From positions 10,522,454 through 10,586,453 of the forward strand of contig JASSKH010000007.1 of the NCBI GenBank assembly GCA_031763025.1: 64,000 nt of DNA, in the 5' to 3' direction. The DNA comes from Macrocystis pyrifera. Taxonomy: Eukaryota > Sar > Phaeophyceae > Laminariales > Laminariaceae. Made by a program: the position numbers and the translations under genes. How positions within the stretch are numbered: the stretch's first letter is position 1; each line of letters starts with the position of its first letter. Below the pieces are notes generated by a model. It was not told the DNA's origin. It did no database searches and was given only the letters and a program-made list of their open reading frames with translations. Of this stretch, positions 25,260 to 34,675 are shown in pieces.

Positions 25260-26200
25260 GACGAGCTTATTCGCATTTATGTGCCGCTGCTCATGCGCCC
25301 CTAGGTCATGCAGGCTTGCCATTCCACGGCTTCCTGCCACCTAGGAACCGCGCGCACCCTACGTATGCTCGAACGTTTCTACTGGTGGATCGGTATGAGC
25401 ATCTGCACCCGGTGGTGGTTACGCAACTCCTTGCACGGAAAACGTCGCGGCAGACGGTCCGGTGGCCCTCCATCACGTTGCCCTTGCCAGAAGGGCCCGG
25501 CATCGCCGTCAGCATCGACTATTTCGGCCCTCTCCCGGTGACGCCTTGAGGTAATACCTACATCTTGTTTTTCACTGATCGTTTCAGCCGCCGAGCCGAC
25601 ATGTACGCCGTCACAGCGGCAGAGTTCACCGCTGAGAGCACGGCTAACATTCTCATCAACTAGGGTATCCCCCTCTGGGGGTGCCCGCGCAGCATCCTCT
25701 CGGAAAACGGCCTCCAGTTTTGCTCCAAGCTTTCGCACGCCGTATATCAGCTTCTCGGGGTTCAAAAAACTGCCACCAGCTCCTACCACCCAAACGGCAA
25801 CGGTGGGGTGGAACGTGTAAACCACACGATGGCCCAGATGCTGGCAACGGTCGTCAACGAGCTCCAAAACAACTGGGATGAACAGCTCCCTCACGTCGAA
25901 TTTGCGTACAACAATTCCGTCAGCGTCGCCACGGGTTCGGCTCCCATCTGGCTCGCGACCACCTTGCCTACTGCGACTTGACGACGGACCGCCAGCAGCG
26001 CGCGTACGATATCGTTCGCGAACACCACGCCCTCACTGTTTCTCGCGTGAACCGCCGCAACTCCTCCCTCTCCGACGCCCTGCGTCCAGTTCCCAAATTT
26101 GACGTTGGCGGCTGGGCGTGGGTGTACAATACGGCGGCCACCATCCGCTAGGGCGCGAAACCCGACACGGACGCCAAGGTCCTCAAGGCCAAACTCTAAC
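25260..26200 (+). pseudogene. Integrase of the gypsy element (stops in frame)
   Basis: The HHCC-type start is poorly kept. The core shows SIDYFGPLPVTP, FFTDRFSRRADMYAV, SILSENGLQFCSKL and the glutamate-bearing NGNGGVERVNHTMAQM, corresponding to the D, D and E catalytic positions. In-frame stops follow VTP (about 25548) and LIN (about 25663), and more lie near 26150-26200. Confidence 0.85.
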
Positions 26201-26295
26201 TCAACTGGACGGGCCCCTACAAAGTCCTAGCAGTTGGCCCCTGGTCCTCAGCGGACACCCATGACGGATCTCTTCTCGGAGCAAAGCTCCTGTAT

Positions 26296-26937
26296 TTGGA
26301 TTTTCCTTCCGATATGCCCGGCGCTGAGGCTCGCCGGCGCGTAACAGTTCAACGCTGCAAGCCCTGTGCCAACCCCCACGACCGTGGCGACATGCCGAAG
26401 TATTTGCCGGCGGAGCTAATGCAATACGTACTCAACAACTTCTCCAAGAAATCCCCCCCGTACCACGTCACCGAGGACGATGTTTCGACCCCTCCTCAAC
26501 GACTCGAAGTGGAAAAGATTACCGGATACCAATCGGTTAGAGGTCGAGGTGGCGTCATCGCGGTGATGCGCGAGACGCAGCGGACAGGACTATCCCGCCC
26601 ATCCTGGGAACGGGAAATGGACCTTCAGCTTTCTCGTCACGCAATTTTGCGCTACTGGGCCGGCACCCCGAACCAACACCGCCAAACCAACTGCCTATAC
26701 CGCCGAATGAGAATTGGCGCGGCACAACGGGAACTTTCTCGGAGTATCGGCGAGCGGTTTTTAGCACCCGGCTATGACCGCGTATCGCACGCCGATTGGC
26801 TTCGCCGATACAGCAACACTGTGCTTCCCAATGGGGCCCACGTTTGGTACAAGGGCGACGACGGTCTGTGGCGGCTCGGGAAAATCAGCGCAACTACGCC
26901 AACGGATGGAGTATATTTGGTTTGATCTTTGGACGAC
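26296..26937 (+). pseudogene. Chromodomain-like C-terminal end of the gypsy polyprotein
   Basis: A 209-residue open segment after the integrase contains LEVEKITGYQSVRGRGGVIA followed by aromatic and charged residues resembling the start of a retrotransposon chromodomain (RWKGY-like region replaced by LRYWAGT). The tail has NGAHVWYKGDDGLWRLGKI, a Tudor/SH3-like strand pattern. The match to a true chromodomain is weak. Confidence 0.45.
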
Positions 26938-27458
26938 CCGGGACCGATCAAGCTTCCTCTTTCTTCGGCACTCTACACGACTTCGACGAGAGCTGTACGA
27001 GGTGCTTGGTGTCTGCGAATTCACTTGGCTAACGCGTTTGCACGGGGGGTTTTCTTGTCGTTTTCCTGGATTTGTGGGGGTGTTTTTTTTTTTTCTACTT
27101 CTTAACGTTTTCCGAGTTTTCGGCTCGGGGATTTTCTGCTCGGTGTGTTTCTGGTTTGTGTTTTTTTTTTTCTTGGGCCGGGTTGGGGATGGTTTTTGCG
27201 TATTTTATCCTGCCTACCCCCCTCCGCTCAATGTCGGGACTGATCTAGGTAATCGGGCCACTCATTTGTGAACCAGGACGCGTTTCCAGAGTTGTGGGCT
27301 GGGGATAGGTGGTTCTTGCTGTCTTCCGTGTTGTTTTTCTTCTCGTTTTTGTATTCACTTTTTGCTTTTCCATGCAGATTCCTCGTTCTAGTTCGTGGAA
27401 TCAGGGTTTCCATGAGTTTCCCATAACTCTGCATATACGGCTCATCAGAGTTGACCAG

Positions 27459-27734
27459 TGTTATGATACTGCCTTCAATGAGGTTGAAAGCCCGGTAATT
27501 ACCTGGCTTCAGGCATTGGGGTCGTACTTGTATTACTTGGAAGGCGTATCTTAGGTGGAAAACCAGGGGTTTTCCAGAGGGGCACGAGCTTGGTCTCAGC
27601 CTCCGCATGCACGAAAGGAATACAGCTGTGTTTCTTCTACATGTAAGCTATCAAAACACGAGTACCAACGAGTACCGACTTAATAGGCAAACCTGTCCAG
27701 GGATACAAAGTGCCCCGCCTGCATGATCTTAACG
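27459..27734 (+). repeat. Right LTR
   Basis: It is aligned with the left LTR throughout. An extra segment at about 27550-27576 contains a small hairpin (GGAAAACC...GGTTTTCC). The final CA of the left LTR is CG here. Confidence 0.85.
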
Positions 27735-27905
27735 AGGGCGAGTGCCTGTGTGGGCTCCGTCGCCAACCACTACCACCACGTTATAATGATAATTGTTTGC
27801 GTTCTACCATTGTTTGTCTTCCTCTCGCTCACTCGTCTGATTCTGCTCCCAGCTGCTGCTGTCTGGTGTTGGTATTGTGTTGATGTTGTTCTCGCCAGGC
27901 ATCAA
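27735..27905 (+). repeat. Repeat T, copy 2, right part
   Basis: It resumes repeat T after the AGGG duplication, with GATTCTGCTCCCAGCTGCTG and CTCGCCAGGCATCAACT matching copies 1 and 3. Confidence 0.75.
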
Positions 27906-28079
27906 CTAACTCCTCGTCAACATGTACGGATATTCGGTTTATATCGGAACGGCATCTACGCCATGTTGTCGGAAGGCAATCACAATAATAAAAAAGTATG
28001 TATCAAAATATGAAGTTGACAGACGTGCATTTTTTTATAGTTCTTTATTTATAAAAATCTAGCAAACAAACTGGATGTT

Positions 28080-28268
28080 TATGGGATGGTCTATTAATAG
28101 GTTGAAACTTGAATAAAGACGCCGCTCCAACTACAACACCTCATAAGTGTTTGGATTGTCCCAATTATTTTTTGTTGTCCTCTCAGTCGTCGTATTCTGA
28201 TTCTGCTCCGGGCTGCTGCTGTCTGGTGTTGTTGCGAAGTGTGTTGATGTTCTCGCCAGACATCAACT
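28080..28268 (+). repeat. Repeat T, copy 3
   Basis: It contains GTTGAAACTTGAATAAAGACG, CCGCTCCAACTACAACACC, TATTCTGATTCTGCTCCGGG and CTCGCCAGACATCAACTTCT in the same order as copy 1. Confidence 0.75.
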
Positions 28269-28639
28269 TCTAGTAATCAAGTATCATACTACAACATGTG
28301 TACCACAAATAGGTACTATTTAGTAATATTAATAATAGGAATCCTCTGTCCCTAAACTAAACAGTTTAAATGTACCAAGTATTAATAAATAAATACTTCT
28401 AAATACGCGTAGTATCTCTAAGTTCACGTGAGATGCCTGTTTCGTTCACAACCGACGGAATTAATTATTCATAGTCATGGGCTCTAGCCCCGGCCAGTTG
28501 GCTGGGGGGGGGAAACTCCCGGGTACTGGCAGTACGATAGGCAACGAGAGTCAGCGGCCGGTGTCGCGGCTCTTGTACCACGCCAGTGGTACCACGCCAG
28601 TGGATCCCCCCTCCCGACGTCGCAGAGAATAATAATAAC

Positions 28640-29420
28640 ATGTGGGGGGAGAAGGGGGGGCAGGTGGAACGGGGGGAGTGGAGGGAACGGGGGAGGTGAG
28701 GGGAGCGGGAGGGGCAGAGGGAGAGGGGGGGGCGCGACGAGAAAGGGGGTAGCGGGGAGAAGGGATAGTGCAGCACTCTTGTTGGCTGGCCAGGAAGGGG
28801 GCGGGGGGGGGGGGGGGAAGAAAGGATGACGGAAGGAGCAAGGGGAACGGGGAGAGGGGAGGGGGCGGGGGGAGCCAGGGGAACGGGGGGAGCAAGTGGA
28901 ACAGGGGGGCCAAGGAGAGTGGGAAGGGCGGGGGGAGCGGAGGGAGTGGAGGGGGCGGCTGGAGCGGGGGAAACGACGGGAGGAGATAGGGCCGCGCCCT
29001 CGCTAGCTGGTCGGGGGAGGGAGAGGGGGACAGGGAGGATGGGGGGGGCAAGAGAAGCAGGGGGAACGGCGGGAGAGGGGGGAGCGGGAGGTGTGCAAGT
29101 AGCTGAGAGAACAAGGGGAGCGGGGGGACTGTGGAGAGAGCAGGGAGCGGAGAGAGCAAAGCGGACCGAGGGATCGGGAGGGATGGAGAGGACGGGAGGG
29201 GCGGGGGCGCGTACAATGAGCGAAGCTAGCGGAGAGGGGGGGAGATATAGGGAAGGTGGAGGAGAAGCGGAAACCGGAGGAACGCAAACTAGTGGTGGAG
29301 AGGGAAGCGTAGGGAGAGGAGCGAGCCAAAGAAGTGGAGAGAGAGGAGCAGAGAACGACAGGGGGCATCCGACACCAAACGGCGAGTTCCGGCAGGAGGA
29401 TCTCCCAGGACGCAGGGAAG
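28640..29420. repeat. Purine-rich GGGAG/GGGGCG compositional tract
   Basis: Almost 800 bases of the plus strand are G/A-dominated, with dozens of GGG and GGGG runs. The strand asymmetry leaves long open frames on both strands: Gly/Arg/Glu-rich on plus (28826-29500) and Pro/Ser/Leu-rich on minus (28465-29442). The plus frame leads, after a one-base frame change near 29475-29490, into the zinc finger of the downstream retrotransposon, so it may be that element's low-complexity N-terminus. Confidence 0.75.
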
Positions 29421-29475
29421 GAGAACAGGGAACAGGACGCACACCCGGGCCTTCGTTGGCGACACCACAGGTGGA

Positions 29476-30381
29476 GTGGCATGCGGAGTCTGCGGTGTAA
29501 CACTTCAGCTAGGGCACCGGGCGGTACGTTTTCCATGTGGGCAAGGGCGCCACGTGCTCCACGCCCGTTGTGTGGTTGAGGTCCTAGCGAGAGGCACGGC
29601 ACCGACACCACTCCGCTGTCTAGTCGCCGACTGCGGAACCCGGCATCCCAGACGGGACGCACTGGAGCCAGCGGTCCAAGCCGACCCGGGTCCTCGCAAT
29701 CGGACGACGCGGATGGGAGAGGGAACCATAGGTGACGAGGACCTACGCAGCCGGGGGCTTTGGTACGGATGGGACCAAAACAGCCTGGGCATAGGGCCAC
29801 CACTCGATGCCGTTTCCTTGGAGGACCTGGGGCAACAAGTCGCAACCGGGAAGACGGTACAGCCGCAGCTGGCAGGAGCACATGCGCGCTTGAGCGTTCA
29901 CGCCCTTGGTATCCTAAACCACGCTATGGGAGAGCACCGGCCGAACCGGGACTCGGCGACACCGAACTCGCTCCTGCGGGCGATAAAGTTATGGTACCTC
30001 ATGCCAACCCTGCTCCACTCACCAGACGGCCGGATAAAGAGGCGACAGAGGTTCGCGCTGGTGGAGAGCGGCGACAGTGCTCCTGCTCCCATGGCTGATA
30101 GCGTACACCAGAGAGAGGGCTTAAGACAACGAGATACCGCCCAGGAAGCTTCGGAAGAGACGAAGCTTGAACGAGCGTCGTCGGCGTGTCGCCACGCGGG
30201 CGGGGTCAGAGTAGTAGCACGCAACAGAACCACGATCAGCGGGGAACCAGGAAACGTGCAACACACCGGTAGCCAAGTTCTTCCCCGAAGACCACGCCGC
30301 CGCGTCCGCGGCGGCGGCGGCCGCAGTGCTGGCGAGCGCCACCGAGGTGGAAGATGGAAACGCCCCCCCGTGGCGCCCTGA
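29476..30381 (+). pseudogene. N-terminal part of the non-LTR element: RING-H2-like finger plus conserved region
   Basis: The segment begins CGVCGVTLQLGH and continues with a C...H-x2-H-x2-C series (PCGQGRHVLHARC) and CLVADC, close to a RING-H2 spacing. Downstream is the LWYLMPTLLHSPDGRIKRR block and ASSACRHAGGVRVVARN, which I recall as typical of reverse-transcriptase proteins common in stramenopile genomes (memory, not a search). The frame is lost near 30270, where the downstream frame takes over. Confidence 0.65.
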
Positions 30382-31294
30382 CGATGGGGATGCCTCCGAG
30401 ATGCTCTTCGACGTCATCAACTCCCGGAGGGCCCTCTCAGGCCCCGGAAACGACGGTCAACGATTTGCTCATCTACAATCTATCATTCAAACCGATATCG
30501 GCAGAGAGGAGTTCGGAGGTGGTATGACAGCCTTCTGGCGCAGAATCGTCGACGAGCCGGACGCGTTCCCGCCAGAGTTCTGGCAGCTCTTCCTGCAGTC
30601 GAGCCTCACTGCGTTGGGGGAAAAGTGCCGGCCGGTTTGCGTGGGTATGACATGGAGGAGGCTCATCACCGCAGGGGCTATGCGACAGTGGCGACCGCGG
30701 CTGGAGGAGGTAAACCGAGAGGTGAGGCAGTTTGGGGTCGCCGTGCCCGGGGGAGTGGAGCAGGGGGGATTGAGGGCTAGGATGCTACACGAGACGGGCA
30801 ACTGGCTTGTTGTCACGGACTGCTCCAACGCCTTCAACACCGTGAAAAGGACGGCGGTGCTAGAAGAGGTGGCAAAATGCGTGCCAGCGCTCACGCCTTT
30901 AGTAGCCAAGAGCTACGGCACAAGACCAGCCGACGTGTTTTTTTTCCGGATGGACTCAGGAGAGACCAGGACGATCGCTTGCTCCAGCGGTGTCCAGCAA
31001 AGGGACCCCATGGGACCAGCAATGTTCTGCCTCGCGTTGCGACCGGAGCTGAAGCGATTCCGGCAGGAATTCCAGAGAGAAGGAGTGGGAGTCTTCGCGT
31101 ACATGGACGATGTCTCTCTTTGCCTTACAGGGATCTCGGCCAACACAATTAGAGCATTCGCCTTCCTCCGACGAGAGCTAGATGACATCGGCATTGTGGT
31201 CAACGCCGCCAAAACAGTGGCACTACACCAAAAGGGCACGCCCCGACGATGGAGGACATTTCGCTCCTTGAGAGCGTTGAGGTCCGCATCGTAG
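30326..31294 (+). pseudogene. Reverse transcriptase of the non-LTR element
   Basis: The open segment is 322 residues long. Motifs in order: LSGPGNDGQRFAHLQ, GEKCRPVCVGMTWRRLI, the first catalytic Asp in LVVTDCSNAFNTVKR, SSGVQQRDPMGPAMFCLAL (the PQG-equivalent turn reads QQRDP; the usual Gly is Arg), and the catalytic AYMDDVSLCL. The end is frameshifted near 31240, after which the expected continuation is found in another frame. Confidence 0.85.
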
Positions 31295-31306
31295 ACGAAG
31301 GGGGGG

Positions 31307-32880
31307 GTGACGGTGGTGGGTGTCCCGATCGGCACGGAAGAATACGTGCGGGGGCGAGCAATGGAGCTAGTGAGGGATGGGGGCGCGGACCACCTTGCGC
31401 ACTGCCTCGCTAACATGCCCGACAAACAAGCGGCGGCCCTCATCACCGTCGAATCTCTCGGGCAACGGACGAGTTACCTCGAAAGGGCTCTGGACTCGGG
31501 GTTGTCCCTCGAAGCATGTAGAAGAGCAGACAACGGAGCGCAGTGGGCGTACGAGAAAATCCTCGAACTACCGGGAGCAGCAGAGGCACAACCGTTTTTT
31601 TTCCAGGAGGGGTGCCGGGATAGTCGGCTGACTCTCAAACCTTACCAGCAAACTCAAGCACGCCTTTCTACGGGAGCGGGAGGGTTAGGGCTGCTGTCGA
31701 CAGAAGCAAGGAGAACGTCGGCATCCATCGGAAGCAGGGTGGGGACCTTGCCGGAGGTCCCAGCAGACCTCACAGGCCCGTTGGGCGATAAGTTGAGGAG
31801 GGGGCTCCCAGAATCGAGCATCATTGCTCAGCTGGGAGACAGCTTGCGGGAGATTAGGAATACATGGGGGGTGTCACAGGATGCGATGGCGGGCATCGTC
31901 CCCGAATCTTGGTTAGAATTAGGCGCAGAGGGGGACCTGGCCCCAGGACCTCAGAGGCTGACATGCTGGCTGCACACGACGCCATAACCACGAACTTACG
32001 CAAAGTCCAACAGAAGTTGGGCAAGCTGGTAAACCAACGTCGGCACGGAGCCCGTGCTGCCTCGTTGGAGGAGCTCCCGGAGACAGCACGCCCCCCCGGA
32101 CCGGGCGACCCGATGGGGGGAACCGAAACCAAAGCCCTCGACAATAGGAGCCTACAGGGGACAGGAGCTACGGCATGCCTTCGGGCGAGACTATAACGGA
32201 CTCACTTCGGGTCATACCCGCAGAAGAGTTTGTGGGCCATTCATTGGGATAGAGAAACACGTGGCAGTGAGGTGCCCCTGCTGCGATGCAGTTGACGTGG
32301 ACACTCGCCACGCGCGCATCTGTCTCAGAGCAAGGGCGCAAGTAAACTAACACCAACCGCTCGTCCACGCGATGTTCCGTACTTTGAAGCGGCTGGGAAT
32401 TCCACACCAAGTGGAAAGCGGCGAACCGTTCACCGCAGACCGAAATCTGCAGATGGACATTGTCGTCAGGAGAGGAGTTCTACGGAATGCTCCTAATAGG
32501 GAGTACAGGGAGAAGTCCATCCTGCTGGACGTCACCCATGCTGACCCCCAAGCGCAGATACACCTGCAAGGGAGGTAGTGCCGATCACAATGGATCAGCT
32601 GCCTCTACCTCCGAGGCGCGCAAGCGCCAACACTACGCTCGTCTGGGACATGTATCCTTTAACGAATGGAGTCACAAACTTACCACTTTAGCAGTGGAAA
32701 GCTTTGGGCGTCTCGGGGTAGAGGGCAGTAAGTTCACCGACCAGCTGGCAGCTAGTGTCGTGAGGGGGGTGGGTCGATGCGAAGGAAAGGATTGTGGTGA
32801 AGGAACGCCTACTCCAAGTCGTCTTGGTGACTACACAGGTCGCCATGTAGAGGGGGGTATCGCGATTTAGACTCTAGCTT
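31307..32880 (+). pseudogene. C-terminal region of the non-LTR element with CCHC motif and endonuclease-like end
   Basis: 31307-31987 is an open stretch rich in Ala/Leu/Arg without named domains. From about 32160 the frames give a helical block, then CPCCDAVDVDTRHARIC (C-x2-C-x7-H-x3-C, close to the CCHC of R2-type elements). Next come LQMDIVV and SILLDVTHADP, matching the Asp...Asp spacing of restriction-like endonucleases, and a conserved SEARKRQHYARLGHVSF tail. At least three frame changes interrupt it. Confidence 0.7.
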
Positions 32881-34180
32881 AGGGGTCGTCAGGAGTCGAG
32901 AAGGAGCCGAGGGGGGGGAGATGACAGACCCACACCGATGGCGTGGGGATGGAGCTTGGATGCGGCTTAGGACTTAAGAATCGAAAGTAACGAGTACATA
33001 GTAAGATGTAGGAAGGAGTAAAGACAACACGTAGAATATCGTAGATAAAGCATAAAAGGACGTAGACATAGAAGATCATAGATAGACCTTGTGCATAGGT
33101 TTCCTTTGTATCCAGGTATTTCTTCTTTCAGGAATGTTTTGCTTGATCAACGGTGAAGCTCATGCTGCACATTGTCGGATGGCAAGCCTAATAGCAACAT
33201 GACAATTCGAAGGATATACAACAAATAAATTTTATAAATTTTGAAATACGTCAGCTGTGAGTTCGACTGATTAATTAAATAGTTGATACTCAACTTTGCA
33301 AGCTGCGTAATACGTGTCGTCTATATTCCATTTTTACCGATTTTTTTTTCGAATTGTAATATATTATCCTTTTCTACAGGGAGGGCCTTCCCCGGGATTA
33401 ATACCGCGGACCGTGGAATCGCGGTTCCGTCGAGCGGTAAAAATCCCGTCGTGATACACTACTCGCTTAAAAACGACAACACGACAGCAGTTATTCAATT
33501 TGCCGTGATTTTTTTGTCTTTCCGATGGTGGTTTGTGTACGAGTTGTTTACTCCTCGTTCGTCAATGCGTTGAACGTGTCAAAAGGTTGATTCACCCGCG
33601 ATTCCACGGTCCGCAGGATTAATCCCGGGGAAAGCCCTCTGATTTGCAAACAAACGCAATATTTTTTAGGGGCGGGTACTGCTGTCTAAATAACATACAT
33701 CTCGTATTAAGTTTTTATTATGTATTATAGATTCTTTATGAATGGAACATTTCATTCATCTGATTAATAATATACCAACGTTTTGAACCAGGCACTTTGT
33801 ACTTTGTACGAGTACTTGTATTTGATTGACAGTCCGTTCGAACTTGAGAACTCTTTCAGGAGAAAGCGGGTTGCGCTCGCACAGCTACATACAGCCTACG
33901 CACAGCAGCAGCGAGCAAAGCAGCTGGCGTAGTAGCAGAACAGAGCCGAGGCCGCTGCCGCGGGGCATCGTCGTCTCCTCTCTCGTCCCTGGCATCCGCG
34001 GCCGCTGGCTGCTACTCTCGCAATAAGGCTGGGTGCCGAGCGTCGAAGTGCGGTCCAATCGCAGCAATAGCAGCAACCGAAAGAACGAAAGCTGACTTTT
34101 CCGAGGCACACTTGACCTCTGCCCAGCTGCCTTTCACTGAGAGTGGTCAGTCGTACAGTCATCGAGGCAAACGAAGGATC
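32881..34180. other. Region upstream of the SPX-transporter gene
   Basis: Apart from the inverted-repeat element at 33383-33641 I see no gene. The stretch should contain the promoter of the downstream gene. No convincing TATA box or initiator could be chosen. Confidence 0.5.
33383..33641. mobile_element. MITE with inverted repeats of about 45 bases (MITE-D)
   Basis: The left end, GAGGGCCTTCCCCGGGATTA at about 33383 and running through the CGGACCGTGGAATCGCGG segment, is mirrored at 33596-33641 with only a few mismatches. The interior has no protein. It lies about 540 bases upstream of the SPX-SLC13 start codon. Confidence 0.85.
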
Positions 34181-34630
34181 ATGAAGTATGGAAAGCAGCT
34201 CCAGACCAACGCGTACGCTCCATGGACGGATAAATATCTGGTGAGCTTGGGGCCCGTCGCGGCGCGCTTGGCCTTGGGGACTAGGGGTGGAGGCATGCGA
34301 CGATGAGGGTCGCTTTGTTCTCGCGACGATGTCTGCTGTGACTGTCGGGTCGGCCAGATGCTGTGATGGAACATTTTAGCCTCGAGCGTGCTTGATAGAA
34401 GGATACCTGGTACACAGCAGTACTCCTGTGCTCTACGCGTGGTGAACGATGCGACTGCATCATCTTCGCGACACGAACAGAGAATCACCGTGTTGTGTTT
34501 AGGAGTTCAACGAGACGCCCACTTCGAGGTCTCTATGGTTTGAATCATCGCCCACAACGCAGCACCTTGTACAACTACCTGGTATGTACTGTTATACGCA
34601 CCGCTGGCAAACGTTGGACGTAGGCCGCCT

Positions 34631-34675
<45 letters not shown>

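Larger units (their letters stand above)
17293..27734 (+). mobile_element. Decayed Ty3/gypsy-type LTR retrotransposon
   Basis: A left LTR of about 250 bases (17293-17542) and a right LTR of about 276 bases (27459-27734) share TGTTATGATACTGCCTTC at their starts and GGATACAAAGTG with GATCTTAAC near their ends. The right copy carries an extra segment of about 27 bases. The flanks carry GAGGG/AGGG on both sides (17288-17292; 27734-27738), a target-site duplication. Between them lie gag-like sequence, protease, reverse transcriptase, RNase H, integrase and a chromodomain-like end in that order, which is the gypsy order. Several frameshifts and stops show that it cannot encode its proteins. Confidence 0.9.
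28826..32880 (+). mobile_element. Decayed non-LTR retrotransposon with a RING-like finger and restriction-like endonuclease end
   Basis: In order: a Gly/Arg-rich leader; a cysteine/histidine finger at about 29476-29640; a conserved region with LWYLMPTLLHSPDGR; a reverse transcriptase at 30326-31294; a long C-terminal region; a CCHC motif; and a region ending in a D...LLDVT pattern like R2-type restriction-like endonucleases. No LTRs are seen. Frameshifts occur at about 29480, 30270, 31240, 31990, 32350 and 32570 with stops between, so the copy is inactive. The left boundary and a 3' tail could not be fixed. Confidence 0.8.

Noticed and set aside
28465..29442. 325-codon Pro/Ser/Leu-rich minus-strand frame
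   Set aside because: It is the complement of a purine-rich tract; composition alone keeps it open and no domain is visible.
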